Below, in pieces: positions 12,464 to 20,203 of a stretch of DNA of 64,000 nt. Position numbers and translations under genes: made by a program. The stretch comes from Paucimonas sp. (GTDB taxonomy: Bacteria; Pseudomonadota; Gammaproteobacteria; Pseudomonadales; Pseudomonadaceae). The stretch is taken from contig JAIRVG010000011.1 of NCBI GenBank assembly GCA_031253995.1, positions 1 through 64,000 on the forward strand, given 5' to 3'. Numbering within the stretch: the first letter of the stretch is position 1; each line of letters starts with the position of its first letter. Below the pieces are notes generated by a model. That model did not search any database, was not told the origin of the DNA, and was given only the letters and a program-made list of their open reading frames with translations.

Positions 12464-13348
12464 TTATCCCTTGGCGAGCCTCAACACCCGCGTGATACCT
12501 GCCGCACCCTCCGTGGCGCCCAGCAGCTCGACAGTTCCGTCATCGATGGCCGCGACCCGCTCGCCGCCGAGCCAGTCGCCCTCGCGCAGCGCATGCACGG
12601 CCCCACCCACACGGATCAACGCCACCCAGCCCTGGCGATCACGCAGATGCCCCACCAGCCGTGCCTGGTCGCGGGCGACTGCACCCTCGGCAACCGCGAG
12701 CACCGTCATCGACTCGAACGGGTTGCGTGGTGGCACTGCTGCCGGCCCGGCCACTTCCAGCGCGCCTTGCATGTCGAGGGCGCGATAGGCCTGGAGGAGA
12801 AGATGCAGACGCAACGCGCCAGGCGCCTGATCGCTCGCCGCCGCCAGGTTCAACTCGTGCACCGTCACCAGCTTGCCTGAGCCTCCGAGCCCGGCGAGAA
12901 AACGCTTCAAGGGCCGGTACTCGCCCGTCACCCGCAATTGCAGCGGCAGTTCGACATGGTTCGACTGCAACTGCGGCGCGAGGGCCGTGACCTGCTCGAA
13001 GGACAACCCCGCCCCCAGGCCGGCCAGGCTCTGCAGCAGGCTCGCCAGGCCATCGTCGTCGAACAGGGCGCGGCGGCCCTGGTCCAGGTCAGCCTGCAGT
13101 CGCGCGACCTGTTCCTGGTGTGCAGCCAGCGAATTCACTTGCGCCGATCGCGCCTGCCACTGCTGTTGCAGCGCGTCGTGCCGGCTGTCCAGCGCAGCAA
13201 GCGCTTCGAGCCGCCCACGCCCCTGGAGGCCGTAGACCAGGGCAGGAACCAGCAGCAGGCACGCCCCCAGCAAGGCACCCTTGGCCAACCACGACCAACG
13301 CAGCAAAGCCGGCCAGTCCACGGCGTCATCGATAAATGAAAGGTTCAT
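12464..13348 (-). CDS. PilO-PilP fusion of the type IV pilus alignment complex
   Basis: One 294-aa reading frame joins two proteins that are usually separate. Residues 1-195 look like PilO: a short cytoplasmic N-terminus, one membrane span (about 21-40), a coiled coil (about 45-105) and a ferredoxin-like fold. Residues from about 205 match the PilP homology domain (NPFESM, LVGHLRDRQGWVALI, VHALREGDWLG, ending in VELLGA). The lipoprotein signal normal for PilP is missing; PilO's membrane span would anchor the fusion instead. It overlaps pilN by four bases and precedes pilQ. The frame is open throughout with no stop at the join, so this is not obviously a sequencing error. Confidence 0.8.
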   Translation of the reverse strand: MNLSFIDDAVDWPALLRWSWLAKGALLGACLLLVPALVYGLQGRGRLEALAALDSRHDALQQQWQARSAQVNSLAAHQEQVARLQADLDQGRRALFDDDGLASLLQSLAGLGAGLSFEQVTALAPQLQSNHVELPLQLRVTGEYRPLKRFLAGLGGSGKLVTVHELNLAAASDQAPGALRLHLLLQAYRALDMQGALEVAGPAAVPPRNPFESMTVLAVAEGAVARDQARLVGHLRDRQGWVALIRVGGAVHALREGDWLGGERVAAIDDGTVELLGATEGAAGITRVLRLAKG

Positions 13349-13884
13349 GACGACTCCTGCGCCTGGAGCCGGACCAGCAGGCGGAAACGTTCACCTCCGG
13401 AGGCAGACACCAGTTCCTGAAGATCCGGCGCACCCAGCCCGGGCGCCTGGCTCAGGTTGCGTAGCAACTGCGCCACGTCTTCACCGCCGCGGGCAAGTCC
13501 GGACAGACGCAGCTCACCGTCGGCCAGTTGCAGTTCGTCGAGCCTGGCACCGGGCGGGACGATCTCCATCAGCCGCAACAGCAGGTCGCCAGCGGATTGC
13601 CCCTTGTCCCGCAAGCGCTGCAATTCATTCCATTGGCCAAGCAGTTCATCGCCAAGTTCGCGCAACAGCGCAACCTGTTCGAGATCACCAGAGAGCCCGG
13701 CAATGCGCTGTGCCAGCCGGTCATTGACTCCGGATTGCCATTCCAGGCGCCGGTCCAGCCAGACGCTGCCCAGCAGCGCAACCAGCACCCCGACCAGCAG
13801 ACTGGCGCACAGCGCGCCCTGCCAGCAGCGGACCGCCCGGCGCCGACGCCACTCGCGCCATGGCAGCAGGTTGATTCCCGGCAT
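13345..13884 (-). CDS. pilN: Type IV pilus inner-membrane protein PilN
   Basis: PilN pairs with PilO in the periplasm and binds PilM with its N-terminal tail. I start at the ATG at 13884, giving 179 aa beginning MPGINLLPWREWRRR; the INLLPWR motif is the PilM-binding segment. One membrane span (about 22-42) is followed by a coiled coil and a small alpha/beta domain. The frame upstream (to 14355) lies inside pilM and is not coding. The start overlaps the pilM stop as TGATG. Confidence 0.93.
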   Translation of the reverse strand: MPGINLLPWREWRRRRAVRCWQGALCASLLVGVLVALLGSVWLDRRLEWQSGVNDRLAQRIAGLSGDLEQVALLRELGDELLGQWNELQRLRDKGQSAGDLLLRLMEIVPPGARLDELQLADGELRLSGLARGGEDVAQLLRNLSQAPGLGAPDLQELVSASGGERFRLLVRLQAQESS

Positions 13885-14792
13885 CAGCAATATCCTCGCA
13901 GCGCCAGCCCGCAAGCGACGCCGAGCAAGGGCGTGACGCGAGCGAGCTGCGCATGATCCTGCCGAGGCGCAAGCATGCCGGCCAAAGGGTCGAAGACGGC
14001 GGTGGCGATGCCCAGGTGCCGCTGAAGATGTTCGGCGAGCCCCGCCTGCCCTGCCCCGGCACCGGCCAGCCAGAGACGGTCGGGCATCGCGCCGGGCTCG
14101 CGCAGAAGACATTGGTCGACGAACTCCACCAGCTGTTCGGGAAGAGGCTCGCGCGGCAGCTGGCGCTCGCTGAACGACAGCGAGCCATCCATGCGAAAGC
14201 CATGGAACACCCAGCCATCGCGCTCTACCAGCACCAGCCCCGACAGTCCGGGCGCCTGCCGCGCCAGCACCCGCTGCCAGGCATGACTGTCGATATCGAC
14301 GATCCGCGCACGCAGCCCGACCATGCTCATGACCGTCTCCAGGCTGTCCAGCCACTCCTGGCGACAGGCGCTGAAGGCCACGTTGAGCATGCCCGGCGTG
14401 CCAGGCACGACGCGGTAGTCGAGGGCCGCCTCTTCCACCGCGAAGGGGATGAACTGCTCAGCTTCGTCGCGCAGCCGTTCGTCGATTTCCTCGTCGTCGA
14501 GCCCCGATGGCATGGCCACCGAGTGCTGGATCACCGCCGCCGCCGGAACCGCCAGGGCGGCCTCCCTGGCGCTCGCACCACTGCGGGCCAGCGCCCGGCC
14601 CAACGCCTCGGCCACGCCCTCGTGTGCCACTACGCGGCCATCCGCCAGGGCGCCCGGCGGCAGCGCCTCGATGGCCCAGCCCCGCAGCCCCAGCCCACGC
14701 GGACGGCGCTCCAGCTGCAGCAACCTGATCGCGCCGGAGGCAATTTCCACCCCCAGCAGTGAACCGGCATCCCTTCCTGTACGTCCAAACAT
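13884..14792 (-). CDS. pilM: Type IV pilus actin-like protein PilM
   Basis: Cytoplasmic actin-like ATP-binding protein that connects pilus motors to PilN. The chosen ATG at 14792 has GAGGAAA just upstream and gives 302 aa beginning MFGRTGRDAGSLLGVEIAS, with the family signature GVEIASGAIRLLQL. P. aeruginosa PilM is about 50 residues longer, so this copy is somewhat short. It heads the pilMN-OP-Q-aroKB operon and is divergent from ponA, the arrangement usual in gammaproteobacteria. Confidence 0.92.
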   Translation of the reverse strand: MFGRTGRDAGSLLGVEIASGAIRLLQLERRPRGLGLRGWAIEALPPGALADGRVVAHEGVAEALGRALARSGASAREAALAVPAAAVIQHSVAMPSGLDDEEIDERLRDEAEQFIPFAVEEAALDYRVVPGTPGMLNVAFSACRQEWLDSLETVMSMVGLRARIVDIDSHAWQRVLARQAPGLSGLVLVERDGWVFHGFRMDGSLSFSERQLPREPLPEQLVEFVDQCLLREPGAMPDRLWLAGAGAGQAGLAEHLQRHLGIATAVFDPLAGMLAPRQDHAQLARVTPLLGVACGLALRGYC

Positions 14793-14904
14793 CCTGTTTT
14801 CCTCGTTCTGCCCTGAAAAAAGGCGATAAGCCGCCGTCCTGGCGAAGGCGGCAACGGCCCACCTTGACACCCGGTGCAAATCACGCGGGAAAGTGAAAAT
14901 TGCT

Positions 14905-14910
14905 TATAAT
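14905..14910 (+). promoter_or_regulatory. Likely -10 element of the ponA promoter
   Basis: A perfect TATAAT lies 70 bases before the TTG start proposed for ponA. The only good -35-like TTGACA (14864-14869) is 35 bases upstream, too far for a standard pair. Transcription from this box would begin downstream of the ATG at 14893, which argues against that ATG as the translation start. Confidence 0.45.
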
Positions 14911-14979
14911 GCCGAGCGCTTTTTCCGGCCCGTCTGGCCCGGCGCCCCACTCAAAACTCCAACTGGACACCCCAACGCC

Positions 14980-17412
14980 TTGATACGCCTGCTGAAGTTC
15001 TTCTGGTGGTCTTTCGTCGCAGTCATTAGCGCAGCCGTCCTCGGTCTGAGCGGCGCGTTTCTGTATCTTAGTCCCAGCCTGCCGTCGGTCGAGGCGCTGC
15101 GTAGCATCCAGTTGCAGATACCGCTGAGGGTCTACAGCAGTGACGGCAAGCTGATCGCCGAGTTTGGCGAAATGCGCCGCTCGCCGATCCGCTTCGCGGA
15201 TATTCCCCCACACTTCATTCAGGCATTGCTGTCAGCCGAGGACGACAACTTCCTCAACCACTACGGCGTCGACCCCAGCAGCCTGATGCGCGCCGCCACC
15301 CAGCTGGTCAAGTCCGGGCACATCCAGACCGGCGGCAGCACCATCACCATGCAGGTGGCGAAGAACTTCTTCCTGACCAGCGAACGCAGCTTCTCGCGCA
15401 AGACCAACGAGATCCTCCTGGCCCTGCAGATCGAGCGTGAGCTGACCAAGGACGAGATCCTCGAGCTGTACGTCAACAAGATCTACCTGGGCAACCGCGC
15501 CTACGGCATCGAGGCGGCGGCGCAGGTGTACTACGGCAAGTCGATCCGCGACATCAGCCTGGCGCAGATGGCGATGATCGCCGGCCTGCCCAAGGCGCCG
15601 TCGCGCTTCAACCCGCTGGCCAACCCGGCCCGGGCCAAGGAGCGCCGCGACTGGATCCTCGGGCGCATGTACAAGCTGGGCAAGATCGACGAGGCCAGCT
15701 ACCAGGCCGCCCTCGCCGAGCCGCTGAACGCCAGCTACCACGTGCCGACGCCGGAAGTGAACGCGCCGTACATCGCCGAGATGGCCCGCGCCGAGATGGT
15801 CGGTCGCTATGGCAGCGATGCCTACACCGAAGGCTTCCGCGTGACCACGACCGTTCCGAGCAACCTGCAGGAAATCGCCAACAATGCGGTGCTCGACGGC
15901 CTCACCAACTACGACCAGCGCCACGGCTACCGCGGCCCTGAATCGCGCCTGCCGGGCAAGACCCACGCCGCCTGGCTGCAGGAACTGAACAAGCAGCGCA
16001 ACATGGGCGGCCTGGAGCCGGCCATCGTCACCCAGGTCGACAAGGCCGGCCTGCGCGTGCTGACCCGCTCCGGCGAGGAAGCGACCGTGGCCTGGGACAC
16101 CATGAAGTGGGCCCGTCCGTTCCTCAACACCAACAGCCAGGGCCGTGCCCCGCAGCAACCGGGCGATGTCGCCCAGGTCGGCGACCTGATCCGCCTGCGC
16201 CACATGCCGGATGGCCATCTGGCCTTCAGCCAGGTGCCGGGTGCACAGAGCGCGCTGGTGACCCTCGACCCGAACAGCGGTGCGATCCGTGCCCTGGTCG
16301 GCGGTTTCTCCTTCGAGCAGAGCAACTACAACCGCGCCATGCAGGCCAAGCGCCAGCCGGGCTCCAGCTTCAAGCCGTTCGTCTACAGCGCCGCCCTGGA
16401 TAACGGCTACACCGCCGCCAGCCTGGTCAACGACGCGCCGATCGTGTTCGTCGACGAGTACCTGGACAAGGTCTGGCGGCCGAAGAACGACACCAACACC
16501 TTCCTCGGCCCGATTCGCATGCGCGAGGCGCTGTACAAGTCGCGCAACCTGGTGTCGATCCGCCTGCTGCAGAGCATGGGCGTGGACAAGACCATCGACT
16601 ACATCGCCAAATTCGGCTTCAACAAGCAGGACCTGCCGCGCAACCTGTCCCTGGCCCTGGGCACCGCGACCCTGACGCCGATGGAGATCGCCACCGGCTG
16701 GAGCGCCTTCGCCAACGGCGGCTACAAGATCAGCCCGTACCTGATCGAGCGCATCGAGAGCCGCAACGGCGAAACCCTGTTCACCGCCAACCCGGCGCGG
16801 GTGCCGAACGGTCAGGAGGCCGAGGCCGGCATCGCCGCGCCGCAGCTCCAGCCGATTTCCACCGATGGCCAGGCGACGCCCTCCGGGTTGCCGCAGGCCC
16901 CGCAGATCGCCGAACGGATCATCGATGGTCGTACCAGCTACATCCTCACCAGCATGCTGGAAGACGTGATCAAGCGCGGTACCGGCCGCCGCGCCCTGGC
17001 CCTGGGCCGTGGCGACCTGGCGGGCAAGACCGGTACCACCAACGACTCCAAGGACGCCTGGTTCTCCGGCTACAACGCCGACTACGTGACCACCGTGTGG
17101 ACGGGCTTCGACCAGCCGGAAACCCTGGGTCGCCGTGAGTATGGCGGTACGGTGTCGCTGCCGATCTGGAGGAGCTTCATGGGGCCGGCGCTGAAGGACA
17201 GGCCGGAGCACCGGCTGCCGGAGCCGGAAGGCATCCTCAGCCTGCGCGTCGATCCGGTGAGTGGCCGTGCGGCGACGCCGAGCACGCCGAATGCGTACTT
17301 CGAGCTGTTCAAGGCCGAGGACACGCCGCCGTCGGTGAACGAGCTGGGCAACGGCAGTGCGCCGGGCAGCCCATTGCCGGCGGATGAGGCGGCGCCGATG
17401 GATCTGTTCTGA
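14980..17412 (+). CDS. ponA: Penicillin-binding protein 1A
   Basis: Bifunctional class A PBP that polymerises and cross-links peptidoglycan. From TTG at 14980 the product is 810 aa and begins with the IRLLKFFWW membrane anchor. The frame is open from ATG 14893, but that start lies above the TATAAT box and adds a tail unlike the family. The glycosyltransferase domain shows EDDNFLNHYGVD and GGSTITMQVAKN. The transpeptidase domain shows SSFK, SRN and KTGTT. An OB-like insert (about 300-400) separates them. Divergent from pilM, as in other pseudomonads. Confidence 0.95.
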   Translation: MIRLLKFFWWSFVAVISAAVLGLSGAFLYLSPSLPSVEALRSIQLQIPLRVYSSDGKLIAEFGEMRRSPIRFADIPPHFIQALLSAEDDNFLNHYGVDPSSLMRAATQLVKSGHIQTGGSTITMQVAKNFFLTSERSFSRKTNEILLALQIERELTKDEILELYVNKIYLGNRAYGIEAAAQVYYGKSIRDISLAQMAMIAGLPKAPSRFNPLANPARAKERRDWILGRMYKLGKIDEASYQAALAEPLNASYHVPTPEVNAPYIAEMARAEMVGRYGSDAYTEGFRVTTTVPSNLQEIANNAVLDGLTNYDQRHGYRGPESRLPGKTHAAWLQELNKQRNMGGLEPAIVTQVDKAGLRVLTRSGEEATVAWDTMKWARPFLNTNSQGRAPQQPGDVAQVGDLIRLRHMPDGHLAFSQVPGAQSALVTLDPNSGAIRALVGGFSFEQSNYNRAMQAKRQPGSSFKPFVYSAALDNGYTAASLVNDAPIVFVDEYLDKVWRPKNDTNTFLGPIRMREALYKSRNLVSIRLLQSMGVDKTIDYIAKFGFNKQDLPRNLSLALGTATLTPMEIATGWSAFANGGYKISPYLIERIESRNGETLFTANPARVPNGQEAEAGIAAPQLQPISTDGQATPSGLPQAPQIAERIIDGRTSYILTSMLEDVIKRGTGRRALALGRGDLAGKTGTTNDSKDAWFSGYNADYVTTVWTGFDQPETLGRREYGGTVSLPIWRSFMGPALKDRPEHRLPEPEGILSLRVDPVSGRAATPSTPNAYFELFKAEDTPPSVNELGNGSAPGSPLPADEAAPMDLF

Positions 17413-17421
17413 AGTCAGCCA

Positions 17422-17514
17422 CAAGCTGCAAGCTTCAAGCGGCAAGAAAAAGCAGTCCGCAGCAACACGGCCTTTCTCTTGCAAATTGAAACTTGCAGCT
17501 TGCAGCTTGAAGCT
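17422..17514. repeat. Heptad-built palindrome after ponA (copy 2)
   Basis: Left arm 17422-17446 contains CAAGCTG, CAAGCTT and CAAGCGG in tandem; right arm 17478-17514 contains the complementary CTTGCAG/CTTGAAG units. It begins about 10 bases after the ponA stop and is followed within seven bases by a terminator. The spacer carries AGCAGTCCGC, also present in copy 4. Confidence 0.8.
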
Positions 17515-17520
17515 CAAAAA

Positions 17521-17555
17521 AAAGCCCCGACTCTCACGAGCCGGGGCTTTTTGTT
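17521..17555. terminator. Bidirectional terminator between ponA and maeB
   Basis: Stem AAAGCCCCG/CGGGGCTTT (17521-17529, 17542-17550) with A-run before and T-run after, so it can serve both convergent genes. Confidence 0.85.
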
Positions 17556-17570
17556 TGCAGCGTCAGCGGA

Positions 17571-18839
17571 TCAACCGTTGAACACTTCGTCCACGCTGTT
17601 CAGCGGGTAGTGCTTCGGATACGGCAGGGTCGCTACGCCGGACTCGATGGCCGCCTTGGCTACCGCGTCGGAAACGACGTTGAGCAGGCGTGGGTCCAGT
17701 GGCTTCGGAATGATGTAGCCACGGCCGTATTCCAGCGCGTCGACACCATAGGCCTCGCAGACTTCCTTCGGCACTGGCAGCTTGGCCAGGTCCTTCAGGG
17801 CGTTGGCGGCAGCGATCTTCATTTCTTCGTTGATGCGCTTGGCGCGAACGTCCAGGGCACCACGGAAGATGAACGGGAAGCCCAGTACGTTGTTGACCTG
17901 GTTCGGGTAGTCGGAACGACCGGTGGCCATGATCACGTCGTTGCGGGTCGCGTGCGCCAGTTCCGGGGAGATTTCCGGATCAGGGTTGGAGCAGGCGAAC
18001 ACGATCGGGTTGGCGGCCATGGACTTCAGGCCTTCAGGGCTCAGCAGGTTCGGGCCGGACAGACCGACGAACACGTCAGCACCATCCAGGGCATCGGCCA
18101 GGGTGCGCTTGTCGGTAGCGTGGGCGAACACGGCCTTGTACTGGTTCAGGTCGTCACGGCCAGCGTGGATCACGCCGGAACGGTCGATCATGAAGATGTT
18201 CTCGACCTTGGCACCCATGCTCACCAGCAGTTTCATGCAGGAGATGGCTGCGGCGCCGGCGCCCAGGCAGACGATCTTGGCGTCGCCGAGGGTTTTGCCA
18301 GCGATTTCCAGGGCGTTGATCATGCCGGCTGCGGTAACGATCGCGGTGCCGTGCTGGTCATCGTGGAATACCGGGATGTCGCACTGTTCGATCAGGGCGC
18401 GCTCGATCTCGAAGCACTCAGGTGCCTTGATGTCTTCCAGGTTGATACCACCGAAGGTGATGGAGATGCGCTTGACGGTGTCGATGAAAGCCTGCGGGCT
18501 TTCGGAGTCGACTTCGATGTCGAACACGTCGATACCGGCGAAACGCTTGAACAGAACACCCTTGCCTTCCATGACCGGCTTGGACGCCAGTGGGCCGAGG
18601 TTACCCAGGCCGAGAATGGCGGTACCGTCGGAGATCACTGCGACCAGGTTGCCCTTGCCGGTGTATTGGTATGCCAGCTCAGGATCGCGGCCGATTTCAC
18701 GCACCGGCTCGGCAACGCCCGGGCTGTAGGCCAGCGCGAGGTCACGTGCGGTTGCGGTCGGTTTGGTGAGCTCGACGCTCAGTTTCCCCGGACGAGGCTG
18801 AGCATGATATTCGAGAGCGGCGGTTTTCAGGTCTGACAT
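17571..18839 (-). CDS. maeB: NADP-type malic enzyme, short form
   Basis: Oxidatively decarboxylates malate to pyruvate, giving NADPH. Starting at the ATG at 18839 gives 422 aa beginning MSDLKTAALEYHAQ. The ATG at 18848 is less likely because its ribosome site would touch the start codon. Landmarks are LAYSPGVAEPVREI, the metal-binding FHDDQHGTA, the nucleotide fold VCLGAGAAAISC and CSNPDPEI. The phosphotransacetylase-like C-terminal domain of the long MaeB form is absent, leaving only the malic enzyme domains. The cofactor is inferred from the family. It converges on ponA. Confidence 0.93.
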   Translation of the reverse strand: MSDLKTAALEYHAQPRPGKLSVELTKPTATARDLALAYSPGVAEPVREIGRDPELAYQYTGKGNLVAVISDGTAILGLGNLGPLASKPVMEGKGVLFKRFAGIDVFDIEVDSESPQAFIDTVKRISITFGGINLEDIKAPECFEIERALIEQCDIPVFHDDQHGTAIVTAAGMINALEIAGKTLGDAKIVCLGAGAAAISCMKLLVSMGAKVENIFMIDRSGVIHAGRDDLNQYKAVFAHATDKRTLADALDGADVFVGLSGPNLLSPEGLKSMAANPIVFACSNPDPEISPELAHATRNDVIMATGRSDYPNQVNNVLGFPFIFRGALDVRAKRINEEMKIAAANALKDLAKLPVPKEVCEAYGVDALEYGRGYIIPKPLDPRLLNVVSDAVAKAAIESGVATLPYPKHYPLNSVDEVFNG

Positions 18840-18879
18840 GGTGGGCATTCCGCTTGTTTACTGTTCTGACGGACCGCCG

Positions 18880-18908
18880 AGGATACGCAAAGAGCAATGG
18901 GCCGACAA
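18880..18908 (-). promoter_or_regulatory. Candidate sigma-70 promoter of maeB
   Basis: On the minus strand TTGTCG (18908-18903), a 17-base spacer and TATCCT (18885-18880) lie about 40 bases before the maeB start. Based on consensus match and spacing only. Confidence 0.45.
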
Positions 18909-19018
18909 GACTGCCCGGTCACCAGTGTCAAGGCCTTTAACCTACGACTTTCAGCCAAGACCCGCGTAGCTCAAGGCTTTCGGTGTGTACAATTGCTTTA
19001 AAAAATGTTCACAATTTT

Positions 19019-19795
19019 TCAGCTGTCGAGCCTTTCCAGCATGCTCGCATCGCCCAATGGCAGCAACCAGCGTTTACCCCGCGCTGACGAGCCGCGCGTG
19101 CGGGAACGATCCAGCACCCAGCCGCGAACTTCGACCCGCTTGCCCATGAGACCTGCGGTAACGGAAAGGGGAACACTGCGCGGCACGCTCACCACCAGCG
19201 AATGGTCGATTTCCAGGCGAATGGCACCACGATGCCGACGGATTGCACTGACCTTGCCACTGACTACGGCAAACCCGGAACGGCGCAGGTCCCGCGCGGC
19301 GACCAGCGACGGCTTGCGCCAGAGGCCGATGCCTGCGTGGCGCGCAGCCTGTTCCGCACGCCGCTGGCAGGCCACAAGGCGATTGTTCGGTGCCACCGCC
19401 ACCCGATAGCCAAGCCCCTCGCCGAGAAGGCGGGCGGCCAGATTGTCGCCAGAGCGCCCGTACACATGAGCCAAGGTACGGCCATATTTGTCGCGGGACT
19501 CACGCCCCGCCACCAGGCCGACCCGACCACCGCTCTCCCGCACCAGCACGGCCAGACGCCGACGGGCGGTCTCGGCCAGGGCCTCGCTGCGCTTGCCCTT
19601 GCGTCCGATTTCCGGGGTATTGATGCCGATCAGGCGCACGCTGCGACCATCCACCAGGCGCAAGGTGTCGCCATCGACCACGTGACGCACGGTCACCATC
19701 TTTTGCCCCGAAGGCACTGGGCAGAAGGCCAGGACCGGTGCCTGCCAGATCGCGGCCATAAAAAAAGCGCCCACGAGGGGCGCTTTCTTCAGCAA
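19019..19795 (-). CDS. Secreted SNase-like (thermonuclease) protein
   Basis: Thermonuclease-fold protein: HVVDGDTLRLVDGRSVRLIGINTPEIG carries the active-site Asp/Arg pattern, followed by DKYGRTLAHVY and GEGLGYRV. A C-terminal OB-like extension (about 190-258) follows. The best signal peptide begins at TTG 19795 (LLKKAPLVGAFFMAAIWQAPVLA, cleavage before FCPVP), giving 258 aa. That start lies in the rpmE terminator, and its KKAPLVGAFF stretch is encoded by the hairpin. The first ATG (19759) would give 246 aa with a signal peptide lacking the positive end. No clear ribosome site precedes either start. Confidence 0.75.
   Translation of the reverse strand: MLKKAPLVGAFFMAAIWQAPVLAFCPVPSGQKMVTVRHVVDGDTLRLVDGRSVRLIGINTPEIGRKGKRSEALAETARRRLAVLVRESGGRVGLVAGRESRDKYGRTLAHVYGRSGDNLAARLLGEGLGYRVAVAPNNRLVACQRRAEQAARHAGIGLWRKPSLVAARDLRRSGFAVVSGKVSAIRRHRGAIRLEIDHSLVVSVPRSVPLSVTAGLMGKRVEVRGWVLDRSRTRGSSARGKRWLLPLGDASMLERLDS
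19760..19786 (-). terminator. rpmE terminator
   Basis: Minus-strand stem AAAGCGCCC/GGGCGCTTT with loop CTCGT, followed by a seven-T run. It lies 33 bases after the rpmE stop and overlaps the proposed start of the downstream nuclease gene. Confidence 0.85.
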
Positions 19796-19818
19796 CGTGG
19801 GTAAACCCACGCCCAAGA

Positions 19819-20034
19819 TTACTTCTTGGCGCCGAACATGCCGAAACGGTCGGCGAACTTCTGTACGCGGCCGCCGGTGTCCAGGACTTTCTGCTTGCCG
19901 GTGTAGAACGGGTGGCACTCAGAGCAAACGTCGATCGCCAGTGGCTTGGCCAGAGTCGAACGGGTTTCGAATTTGTTGCCGCAGCTGCAGGTGACTGCAA
20001 CGGCTTCGTAAGTCGGATGAATATCTGCTTTCAT
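19819..20034 (-). CDS. rpmE: 50S ribosomal protein L31, zinc-binding form
   Basis: A 71-aa component of the large subunit at the intersubunit bridge. The four cysteines C16, C18, C37 and C40 mark the zinc-containing (C+) form rather than the zinc-free paralogue. GAGGAAAG lies before the ATG. It is divergent from priA and ends in a strong terminator. Confidence 0.97.
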   Translation of the reverse strand: MKADIHPTYEAVAVTCSCGNKFETRSTLAKPLAIDVCSECHPFYTGKQKVLDTGGRVQKFADRFGMFGAKK

Positions 20035-20102
20035 GGTGCTTTCCTCGACTGCGTGCCGCCACCCAACACCATTGTTGAATACCGCACGTAATTAGGCGGC
20101 GA

Positions 20103-20130
20103 ATAATACCAGAGGCGCTCATCAACGCAA
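20103..20130 (-). promoter_or_regulatory. Candidate sigma-70 promoter of rpmE
   Basis: Minus-strand TTGCGT (20130-20125), a 16-base spacer and TATTAT (20108-20103) preceded by TGG, an extended -10. It leaves a leader of roughly 60 bases before rpmE. Confidence 0.5.
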
Positions 20131-20203
20131 GATGTCGCTCGTACCAACCGTCGTCTGCTAGGCTCGCGGGCATCTGGAATCATCCCTACAGAGAATTCTT
20201 CGC

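Noticed and set aside
14893..14979. Upstream ATG start for ponA
   Set aside because: It lies above the TATAAT box and adds a 29-residue tail not expected in PBP1A, so the TTG at 14980 is preferred.
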